NCBI GenBank assembly: GCA_050296515.1
Contig: JBNKRJ010000008.1
Coordinates: 17,872 to 81,871, forward strand
Direction of reading: 5' to 3'
Length of the DNA: 64,000 nucleotides
Source of the DNA: NBLH01 sp050296515
Lineage (GTDB): Bacteria > Bacteroidota > Bacteroidia > Bacteroidales > NBLH01
In this document: positions 27,026 through 33,506 of the stretch, in pieces
Layout: every line of letters begins with the position of its first letter
Numbering within the stretch: position 1 is the first letter of the stretch
Notes under the pieces: generated by a model
Databases searched by the model: none
Seen by the model: only the letters and a program-made list of their open reading frames with translations
Told to the model about the DNA's origin: nothing
Translations under genes and position numbers: made by a program

Positions 27026-29233
27026 TTATAGTTTGCCTTTTATAGGTATCTCAATATTTACAAGGCTCCAGTTACCAATGGAAGATTCAATGCTTATTTC
27101 GCCATCCATTTCTTCAATTCTTGATTGGATATTCCTTAAACCAATACCTGTTGCCGCTTTTTTTACATCAAAGCCAACCCCGTCGTCCTCAACCATTAAA
27201 TTCACTTGCCCACTCCTTTTAATCAACTGTATGTCAACATTTTTTGCTTTTGAATATTTTACAATATTGTTCATTAGCTCTTGTATTATCCGGTAAACCT
27301 CAACTTTTATCTCGGTCGGCAATTGGTTTAATTCATCTTTAGGAAATGCCTCAAAATTTACTTTGATATGTTTTTTATTCAGAATTTCGTTTACGAAGTT
27401 AATTATTAGACCAGTAAAAGCAGCATCCATAAGCCTGGACGGGACAAGGTTGTGCGATATTGATCGTACCTCATTGTATGTTTCGTCAATGTTCTTCATT
27501 ACTTTTCGTAATTTCTCATCATCTGTATCATTAATAATATTTGCAAGGTTTAGTTTTATACTTGCAAGGTTGCCCCCAATTCCATCATGCAAATCCTGGG
27601 CTATCCGCTTACGCTCTCTTTCCTGTCCTTCCATGCTGGCTTTCATAGCCAGAAATTCCTGGTCACTTAATAGTTTGTAGATTTTTTGCTTGTTAACTTC
27701 TTCTGTCCTTAAGTTTAAAAGTTCAATAGCTTTTAGTTTTTGCTGATAGAGTACAATTAATATAATAGCAGCTAAAATCAAGATTACTGCTACTAATATT
27801 GCAATATTTTTCACAAGGCTTTTTTGCCGGAGCTCAGACTGTTCTTTTTCGAACTTAATTTGCTGTAGTTCTGATTCTTTTGTCAATGAAATTATTTTTT
27901 CTTCTTTCTTTTCTTTTTCAATTTTATTCTTTTGCAGGTTAAGGGCTTGCAATTCATTTTGCTTGTTCAACAATAAGATCTCATTTTTGCTTTTTTCGGC
28001 TTCAAGTCTTCTTAACAGTTTTTGTTTGTCTAGCTCTGCCATTTTTTTCGCAAGTTCGGTTTTCTGGATCTTTTTGTCTTTTTTAAGTATAATCAACTCC
28101 TTTTCTTTGTTTTCTATTTCGTATTTTGTCAGCAATTCTTCAATCTGTGCATTTTTCTCAATATCAAAAAGTTCTCTGTTTGTTTTAATTATTGTATATA
28201 GATAATCAATTGCCTTTACATATTGCCCCATATCTTCATAAGAAAGTGCCATGCCAGTATATATTTTGGGCAAAGTGTGCCTGGCTGAAGTTTCTATGGC
28301 TAATTCTAATGCTTTATTATAATAAATTAATGATGAGTCGAATTCTTTTTGTGCCCTGTACACATGCCCGATATTGCAATAAGTGGCTACCAGGCCAGCT
28401 TTAAGGTTCAATCTTTCTTCTATTTTCTGACTTTTTTTGTAATATTCAATTGCATTTTTGTATTCTCCCTGTTCAAAATAAATAGTCCCTATATTTCCGA
28501 GTGGGGGTGCCTGGTTTTGCAGGCTATTATGTTCTTCAGCAATTTTTAAACTTTGTTGATAATATTCAATGGCTTTTGAAAGATTCTTTTTTTCTTTATA
28601 AGCAGCACCTAGATTATTAAGGACTGAATAATCAGGAACGTTTTGCAGTGTCAGGCTTTTTTCAAAATACTGAATTGCTTTGTCGTAATGTTCTTGTCGC
28701 AGAAATATAAGGCCTGTATTGTTCATACTGCTAATTATACCTTTTTTATAGTTAGCTTCATCAGCTATGTGGTAAGCTTTGGTATAATATTTCATAGCAG
28801 AATCCAGTTCATTTCTGTTTTTGTAAACTGAGCCCAGGTTATTGTAACATTCACATAACCCTATTTTGTTATTGTTTTTTTTGAATAAACTAACACTTTT
28901 GTTAAAGTTTTCAATGGCTTCCTGATATTCGCCCCGCAGTTTGTTTATGGAACCAAAATTATGATAACAAAGTGCAAGATACATCTGGTTATCGCTTTCT
29001 TTGAGGATGTTATACGCTTTTAACGTGCATTGATAGGCTTTTTGGATATCTGTATTTATAAAATAGTCATAACATTGCAGGTAAACTGAAGCTTTTTCTT
29101 TGTTTGAGAGGTGGACAATTTCCTTGTCAAGATCTTCTAAATTAGAAGTCACCTGGGCTTTTGCGTAACCTCCAACAATTACAAACAAAAGTGTAATAAA
29201 AATAGAGGGCCATATTTTTTTAATTTGTGCCAT
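27026..29233 (-). CDS. TPR-containing NarL-family sensor histidine kinase (735 aa)
   Basis: The N-terminal signal (FITLLFVIVGGYAKAQ) places about 350 residues of TPR repeats (roughly 35-370) in the periplasm. A charged coiled coil (about 370-465) then leads to one membrane helix (about 478-500, AILVAVILILAAIILIVLY). The kinase part has a HisKA_3 dimerisation helix with H549 in AQDLHDGIGGNLASIKL and an HATPase_c domain with VEDDGVGFD and TGIGLRNIQSRI. This periplasmic TPR kinase type is common in Bacteroidota. It is followed by its response regulator. A -7 box lies at 29349-29356 in the divergent promoter region shared with the LipL32-like gene. Confidence 0.93.
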   Translation of the reverse strand: MAQIKKIWPSIFITLLFVIVGGYAKAQVTSNLEDLDKEIVHLSNKEKASVYLQCYDYFINTDIQKAYQCTLKAYNILKESDNQMYLALCYHNFGSINKLRGEYQEAIENFNKSVSLFKKNNNKIGLCECYNNLGSVYKNRNELDSAMKYYTKAYHIADEANYKKGIISSMNNTGLIFLRQEHYDKAIQYFEKSLTLQNVPDYSVLNNLGAAYKEKKNLSKAIEYYQQSLKIAEEHNSLQNQAPPLGNIGTIYFEQGEYKNAIEYYKKSQKIEERLNLKAGLVATYCNIGHVYRAQKEFDSSLIYYNKALELAIETSARHTLPKIYTGMALSYEDMGQYVKAIDYLYTIIKTNRELFDIEKNAQIEELLTKYEIENKEKELIILKKDKKIQKTELAKKMAELDKQKLLRRLEAEKSKNEILLLNKQNELQALNLQKNKIEKEKKEEKIISLTKESELQQIKFEKEQSELRQKSLVKNIAILVAVILILAAIILIVLYQQKLKAIELLNLRTEEVNKQKIYKLLSDQEFLAMKASMEGQERERKRIAQDLHDGIGGNLASIKLNLANIINDTDDEKLRKVMKNIDETYNEVRSISHNLVPSRLMDAAFTGLIINFVNEILNKKHIKVNFEAFPKDELNQLPTEIKVEVYRIIQELMNNIVKYSKAKNVDIQLIKRSGQVNLMVEDDGVGFDVKKAATGIGLRNIQSRIEEMDGEISIESSIGNWSLVNIEIPIKGKL

Positions 29234-29348
29234 TTTGGTGTTTTTTGGAGAAAGTCCCAGTACGTTTTTTTTAAAGAAGCTTCATATAATTTAATCCCGA
29301 AGCTTAAAATATATTAACATCACAGAATTAACTAATAAAACCAAGTCT

Positions 29349-29356
29349 CAAAAGTA
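29349..29356 (-). promoter_or_regulatory. Candidate -7 box for the histidine kinase gene
   Basis: Read on the minus strand this is TACTTTTG, a full match to the Bacteroidota TAnnTTTG element, about 116 bp upstream of the kinase start. It lies 22 bp from the 29-bp element at 29379-29407, so that element could control both divergent promoters. Confidence 0.5.
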
Positions 29357-29378
29357 TAAAAATTACAACCAACAAGTA

Positions 29379-29449
29379 TCCCTATTTCCCGTGAGTTTTA
29401 ATTTCCCTTTTTCTGGTGATGTACAAAATTTTTTATCCAATTACTTTTG
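29379..29449 (+). promoter_or_regulatory. 29-bp activator-like element plus -7 box of the LipL32-like gene
   Basis: The element at 29379-29407 (TCCC...GTGA...ATTTCCC) agrees at 24 of 29 positions with those upstream of both BspA-like genes. It is followed after exactly 34 bp by TACTTTTG (29442-29449), a full TAnnTTTG -7 box. No good -33 box is present, as expected for an activator-dependent promoter. The start codon lies 40 bp after the box. Confidence 0.7.
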
Positions 29450-29489
29450 CAGTGTTATAATAATTATAAACAAATTAAAATTTTGAAAA

Positions 29490-30185
29490 ATGAAAAAAAC
29501 AATCATGTTGGCTGGCATTATTTGTTTAGCCTTAATGTTTACAGTAAATGTTTCTGCCCAAAAACTGGATAAGTTTGGTAGCTCTATTGAAAAAAAAATT
29601 GGACCTAAAACTATCAAAGTCCCATACACCGATGTTATTAGCTACCTTGGTTATGCCTCACCTGGACAAGAGGATGAAGTAAAAGACGGTAAGAAATTTT
29701 ACTACATTTATGTATGGATTCCACTTGCTGCTCCTGAGCTAGGTGTAAGAATGATGTCTCCTGTACCTGCAAAGTATAAAAACAAGAAGGCAATACAATC
29801 TGAACAATACACTAAAAATGAAAGTTCAAAAGATTATTTCGATACTTACATTACCCTTGAACGTTCGGATATTATAAGTGTAGATAAAATCAGTGACGAA
29901 GGAGTAAAAAACGCAAACTGGGTAGTATTTGAAAGAAACGACGATAGTGGAGAAATGCCTAAACAGCCTAGCGGCAGTAGTTACAACTCATTATTAAGAT
30001 ATAAAAGCGAAGTCAGTAACCCGGCAAAAGCTTTAGTCGCCGGACTTTACAGGGTTGGATTCACAACTTACAAAAAAGGTGAAGTTAATGGTACTTTTTT
30101 AGCAGAGGTTGCCGCACCAGTAAAGTTACCCGGAGTGGCAATGGCTAAAACCATTGATGAATTGCTAAAATTAATTAAGAAATAG
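29490..30185 (+). CDS. LipL32-family secreted protein (231 aa)
   Basis: The sequence strongly resembles LipL32, the major surface lipoprotein of pathogenic Leptospira. Shared features in order are a VISYLGYASPGQ segment, YYIYVWIPLAAPELGVRMMSP, a FDTYITLERSD stretch, YNSLLRYK, and near the end GLYRVGFTTYKKGEVNGTF. Unlike LipL32 it has a type I signal peptide (cleavage near VSAQ) with no lipobox cysteine at the cleavage site, so it should be a soluble periplasmic or secreted protein. Function is unknown. A promoter with the shared 29-bp element stands directly in front. It is divergent from the two-component system and is followed by a small membrane protein. Confidence 0.85.
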   Translation: MKKTIMLAGIICLALMFTVNVSAQKLDKFGSSIEKKIGPKTIKVPYTDVISYLGYASPGQEDEVKDGKKFYYIYVWIPLAAPELGVRMMSPVPAKYKNKKAIQSEQYTKNESSKDYFDTYITLERSDIISVDKISDEGVKNANWVVFERNDDSGEMPKQPSGSSYNSLLRYKSEVSNPAKALVAGLYRVGFTTYKKGEVNGTFLAEVAAPVKLPGVAMAKTIDELLKLIKK

Positions 30186-30192
30186 AAAGTAT

Positions 30193-30261
30193 AGTTGACC
30201 TGAAGCCTTCTTATGTTTTTAGTCTCGGATAGATAATATTTAAAACAGCTTTAGGTCAACT
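30193..30261 (+). other. Long inverted repeat between the LipL32-like gene and the next gene
   Basis: Arms AGTTGACCTGAAGC (30193-30206) and GCTTTAGGTCAACT (30248-30261) pair over 14 positions with one G-T, around a 41-base loop. It begins 8 bp after the stop codon. It may lower read-through or protect the upstream message; there is no T tract directly after it. Confidence 0.5.
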
Positions 30262-30304
30262 GTTTATATTAACAAATTTAATAAACATATTAAAATAAAA
30301 AGTT

Positions 30305-30733
30305 ATGATTACTGGAATTACACTTATTGTACTCAGTCTTATTGCAGTACCTTCGATTATCTTAGCAAAAAAACCAAACGCACAAGAACTTTTAGACAAA
30401 ATTGCCCCTTATCAGGGATGGATTGGACTGGTTTTCACCTTTTGGGGTGTATACGGTGTCATTTTTAGCGGTATTTTGGGGTTAAGTTGGATGACCTCCT
30501 GGCCAATATACTGGATAACCCTTTTGGCAGTTAATCTTATGCAGGCTGTTTTAGGTTTTATGCTGGGTTATGGTATGATTTCAAAATACGTGTTTGCAAA
30601 AAATGAAGAAGCAAAGAAAAAAGGCGCCCAATTACTTGCCAAATTAGCACCAATCCAGGGGAGGCTTGGAATGGCAGGTATTGCTGTTGGTTTTTGGACA
30701 ATTTTGGCTTCTATTCTTTTTCATGGGGTTTAA
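30305..30733 (+). CDS. Small membrane protein with internal duplication (142 aa)
   Basis: I do not recognise a named family. About four hydrophobic segments are visible. The two halves resemble each other: AQELLDKIAPYQGWIGLVF near residue 25 and AQLLAKLAPIQGRLGMAGI near residue 103 stand at matching places before a hydrophobic helix. This suggests an old tandem duplication of a two-helix unit. It lies 119 bp after the LipL32-like gene, behind a long inverted repeat, and is followed by a terminator, so the two may form a small operon. Function unknown. Confidence 0.75.
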   Translation: MITGITLIVLSLIAVPSIILAKKPNAQELLDKIAPYQGWIGLVFTFWGVYGVIFSGILGLSWMTSWPIYWITLLAVNLMQAVLGFMLGYGMISKYVFAKNEEAKKKGAQLLAKLAPIQGRLGMAGIAVGFWTILASILFHGV

Positions 30734-30744
30734 AAATTACACCT

Positions 30745-30783
30745 AAAAATTAGAACTTAGTAACTTACTGAGTTCTGATTTTT
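30745..30783 (+). terminator. Terminator hairpin after the small membrane protein gene
   Basis: AAAAATTAGAACT and AGTTCTGATTTTT pair over 13 positions with one G-T; the right arm ends in five T. It lies 12 bp after the stop. From here to 31118 there is no gene; a possible -7 box TATGTTTG stands at 30860-30867, which would give the next gene a leader of about 250 bases. Confidence 0.75.
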
Positions 30784-31118
30784 AACAAAAACCATATTTT
30801 TGATCCATAAACGCTGATTATTATAAAACTAAGCTGGCATTGACAATGCTTTGATATACTATGTTTGCAAATACCAATGGTATTCAACTTTTTAGTCATT
30901 CATCCAAATTAATATACTAAATTTTTGTTGTTGCCTTGTTTTTTACTTCAGAAAGTAATTAGTACCAAGTCTGCAATCGGTGGCAGTTCTTAATCATCTA
31001 GAAAGGAGAACGATCAACTGACAATCTGAACACCTCATTCATATTTTCGACTGAAGCCAAGCCTTTTAGTAATTCTTTTAATCCTCAGCTATATTCTAAT
31101 CCCATAAAATCATTTACA

Positions 31119-31511
31119 ATGAAATCTTTAAAACTGTTTGTTATAATAATAGGTCTGTATTTTTTAACTTTTAACGTATTCTGGTACTTTCTAAAAGTTT
31201 CCTATCACCACTACCATGATGCATCTCTAAGGGTAATTTTTATGAGCCTTTCTATTTCAATAATAGCATTGGTGCATCTTGAAAAAAAGAGAATCTTCAA
31301 TGTAATTATATGGGGAAGTTATTTTGCCGGTACATTGCTGTTAATTAATAGTTTATGGCAGGGAGGCTTGAACATGTTTATTTTGAATGAGACAAAATGG
31401 CCGATTTTAATTTTTCAGATAATATACCTTTTCCTTTTTATGAGTAAGAGGCAATATGAAAAGGGTTTGGGACACAAGTTGAAATTAATAATGCAACAAA
31501 TTTGGGGTTAA
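31119..31511 (+). CDS. Hypothetical membrane protein (130 aa)
   Basis: Four hydrophobic segments are visible (about 7-25, 38-52, 60-78 and 93-108), joined by short charged loops, with a basic C-terminus. No family was recognised. The codon use and A+T content look like the neighbours. It stands alone between two non-coding stretches, with a possible promoter near 30860. The gene call rests on the length of the open frame, an ATG start and a regular helix pattern. Confidence 0.55.
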   Translation: MKSLKLFVIIIGLYFLTFNVFWYFLKVSYHHYHDASLRVIFMSLSISIIALVHLEKKRIFNVIIWGSYFAGTLLLINSLWQGGLNMFILNETKWPILIFQIIYLFLFMSKRQYEKGLGHKLKLIMQQIWG

Positions 31512-31574
31512 ATTATTTGCCCATGGATTTGACTGAAGTTTTAATTCATTTATTTTTGGCCCAATCTGTGTTTT

Positions 31575-31607
31575 GAGTAAAAATCCACAACCAGATGATG
31601 TGGATTT
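31575..31607 (-). terminator. Minus-strand intrinsic terminator
   Basis: AAATCCACA and TGTGGATTT form a perfect 9-bp stem (31581-31589, 31599-31607) with a 9-base loop. Read on the minus strand the stem is followed by a T run. It would end transcripts coming from the minus-strand genes at 31911-36374. Confidence 0.7.
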
Positions 31608-31781
31608 GAAAATGCCCCTATATGGGGCAGGGCTGCTTTTACCATCGGAGGAGGTAAAAGTTGTATTATTTGTTCATCAAAAAAAGTTAAACCCGATTGC
31701 CCTGTCACCACTCCCAAAGGAAGTGGTTTTAAGATCTATAATAAAACCTGATTGTGCCAGGTGTCAAAGCAATTCAGCACC
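31608..31781 (-). ncRNA. Candidate structured non-coding region holding a 45-bp dispersed repeat
   Basis: Stem-loops follow one another: GCCCCTATATGGGGC (31614-31628), CTTTTACC/GGTAAAAG (31636-31660), ACCACT/AGTGGT (31707-31727) and AGGTG/CACCT (31759-31782). CAGGGC (31628-31633) can also pair with GCCCTG (31699-31704) around the second stem. On the minus strand the series ends in a terminator. Positions 31662-31706 repeat 10300-10344 at 43 of 45 positions. No known RNA family was recognised and no protein frame runs through, so this may be a small RNA, a 3' UTR or a decayed mobile repeat. Confidence 0.35.
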
Positions 31782-31901
31782 TCATAATACCCTTAAATTC
31801 GCCACTCCATCTAAAATTACTGGATAGCTTCCAAAAACTTCATCGTAGATATCGCAATAGGTTTCTCTAAATTCCTCTTTATTGTTATATTTATTTAGCA
31901 C
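31782..31901 (-). other. Possible 39-residue ORF or gene remnant
   Basis: A GTG at 31901 opens 39 codons that read like a normal soluble protein end (EEFRETYCDIYDEVFGSYPV). It begins 9 bp after the stop of the 229-aa gene. It could be a short gene translated by coupling, or the C-terminal remnant of a lost gene. No homology was recognised. Confidence 0.3.
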
Positions 31902-31910
31902 TTTTTTGTA

Positions 31911-32600
31911 TTAACTGGCAAGTAGTCTCAAGAATTGTGCGGCATGTTTTTGTTCATTTAGATATTCACCAAGATTCGTATTTTCAAGAAGCATACCAAC
32001 GTTCTCGTCACCATGTTGGCCAATGCATTCTCCTAATCTCATTGCAACTAAACGTAAAGTATCCTCATCCAAACCATGTTTTTTTATTATGTATCCAATG
32101 CCATAGTTTTGATGGACCTCATGATCCATATCATTGATCCTCAAGAATTCAATATACTTATCTATATATTTTTTGTCTATAAAAACAAGCGACTCAATCG
32201 CATCGGTGCCAGCAGGCAACTCATCATGCGACCATAACAGCTTTTCACTTTGTGCATATTGGATTATTCTATCCACATATTCAGCAATCAATGGGCGAAG
32301 CTCTTTATATGAAGCAGCTCTTCTAAAAAAGAGGGTCTCTGATGTAAAATAAGGGAGCTCAAAACAATAATTATTGCCGTCATTGTCAAATTCAATTTGT
32401 GCCTCCTCACGCAGCTTTTCCGTTTCGATGTTATATTCCTTAAATTCGCCATCCACAACAAAACCAAATTCCGGATAAATGAATGTATACTCTTCCAGGT
32501 GTTTTTTTAGCTGTTCTTGTGTAGAAATGAATTGAATCAGTTCCAACAGGCTCTTTTTTAATTCTTCAGGGCTATTTATACTTGTTTTTATCTGTAACAT
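31911..32600 (-). CDS. Hypothetical cytoplasmic protein (229 aa)
   Basis: No family was recognised. The protein has no signal peptide or membrane segment, is rich in charged residues, and looks mostly helical, with a DELPAGTDAIESLVF stretch near the middle. It lies in a minus-strand group with another unknown protein and a large leucine-rich-repeat protein, separated from the next by a 102-bp MITE-like element. Small acidic proteins of this sort are often immunity or SMI1/KNR4-like proteins near contact-dependent toxins, but no toxin is visible, so I do not assign that role. Confidence 0.65.
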   Translation of the reverse strand: MLQIKTSINSPEELKKSLLELIQFISTQEQLKKHLEEYTFIYPEFGFVVDGEFKEYNIETEKLREEAQIEFDNDGNNYCFELPYFTSETLFFRRAASYKELRPLIAEYVDRIIQYAQSEKLLWSHDELPAGTDAIESLVFIDKKYIDKYIEFLRINDMDHEVHQNYGIGYIIKKHGLDEDTLRLVAMRLGECIGQHGDENVGMLLENTNLGEYLNEQKHAAQFLRLLAS

Positions 32601-32649
32601 TCTTTATTTCTTTTTTTGATGTTAATTTTAAGTAAAAACTATTGACATT

Positions 32650-32751
32650 ATACCAAACCGCTATCAAGATAATAAAAGAGGCTTTGGGTAATACCGAAGG
32701 ATTAGCATGTTAAGAAAATTTATTTTCTGTTATATGATAACCATTCGGTAT
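32650..32751. repeat. MITE-like element M, copy 2
   Basis: 102 bp with ends ATACCAAA (32650-32657) and TTCGGTAT (32744-32751), an inverted repeat with one difference. The inside matches 26278-26356, including the stretches ATAATAAAA, GAGGATTAGCATGTTAA and ATGATAACCATTC. It lacks the 188-bp insertion of copy 1. It lies 23 bp from the 3' end of the 183-aa gene. Confidence 0.8.
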
Positions 32752-32774
32752 TTGCTGGAAATGAATTTGCCACC

Positions 32775-33326
32775 TTAAAAATAAATTTCAGGAATAAAAT
32801 CTGTTTCAAGTGCTTTATCTGATAGCATCCTAAGAAAAATTTGTTTGTAATTATACGCATCCATGGATACTACCTCAACCCATTCACATTCTTCATGACT
32901 GATAAAACTTAAAGCCGGTTCGCCATTGGCCAGCTTACGCGATGGATCAAAAAATAATCCGTTTTGCCCTGCTAAAAAGGCCGCTTTAGCTCCACTTGCT
33001 CCGGCAAACTCTTCATCTAATTCACCTAATAACCAATCATCTGCTGTTGTATTCCCGTCTTCGGTCAATTCAAACCCTATTTCAGGACCGCCGCCATCCC
33101 ATAGCATTGAGGTTGCAACCTGAGCAATCTCCCTAAAAGATTCAGGCAAGCCTGGATTGGGTTCTATCTTCTCATTTTTATGATAATTGAATTCAAAATC
33201 TTCAAATTCAACACTTCCATCTTCAACCTTAACTACAAAACTGCAAAGCTTGTTGAGAATTTCATTATCTTCATCTGTACTGCATAAACTAATTAACAGG
33301 TTTTTCAATTTTTCTGAATAATTCAT
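32775..33326 (-). CDS. Hypothetical acidic protein (183 aa)
   Basis: A soluble, strongly acidic protein with no signal peptide. Segments such as SMLWDGGGPEIGFELTEDGN and DDWLLGELDEEFAGASG give it a mixed alpha/beta look. No family was recognised with confidence; size and charge are reminiscent of SMI1/KNR4-like proteins. It stands between the leucine-rich-repeat gene and the 229-aa gene on the same strand, with a MITE-like element after it. Function unknown. Confidence 0.65.
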   Translation of the reverse strand: MNYSEKLKNLLISLCSTDEDNEILNKLCSFVVKVEDGSVEFEDFEFNYHKNEKIEPNPGLPESFREIAQVATSMLWDGGGPEIGFELTEDGNTTADDWLLGELDEEFAGASGAKAAFLAGQNGLFFDPSRKLANGEPALSFISHEECEWVEVVSMDAYNYKQIFLRMLSDKALETDFIPEIYF

Positions 33327-33506
33327 ATTAACTCTTTTTTTAAAGATTATAATTGCTTGTTATATCTGTCTCTATTAATTATTGCCAGGAATTACTAATA
33401 TTTTGGTTTAATATCTCCTATTGAACTGCAGGCCAAAGTAGGGACAATTAATAAATTTCTATCTCTAATTTGAATTATTATTTTATTTTTTACAAAAGAT
33501 CTCTTG

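Noticed and set aside
30860..31118. Possible small RNA between a -7 box at 30860 and the 130-aa gene
   Set aside because: Only the -7 box supports it; there is no terminator or clear structure before the gene, so a long 5' leader is as likely.
31573..31827. Plus-strand frame of 84 codons
   Set aside because: It starts with TTG, runs through several perfect hairpins and a dispersed repeat, and resembles no protein; the hairpins and a minus-strand terminator explain the sequence better.
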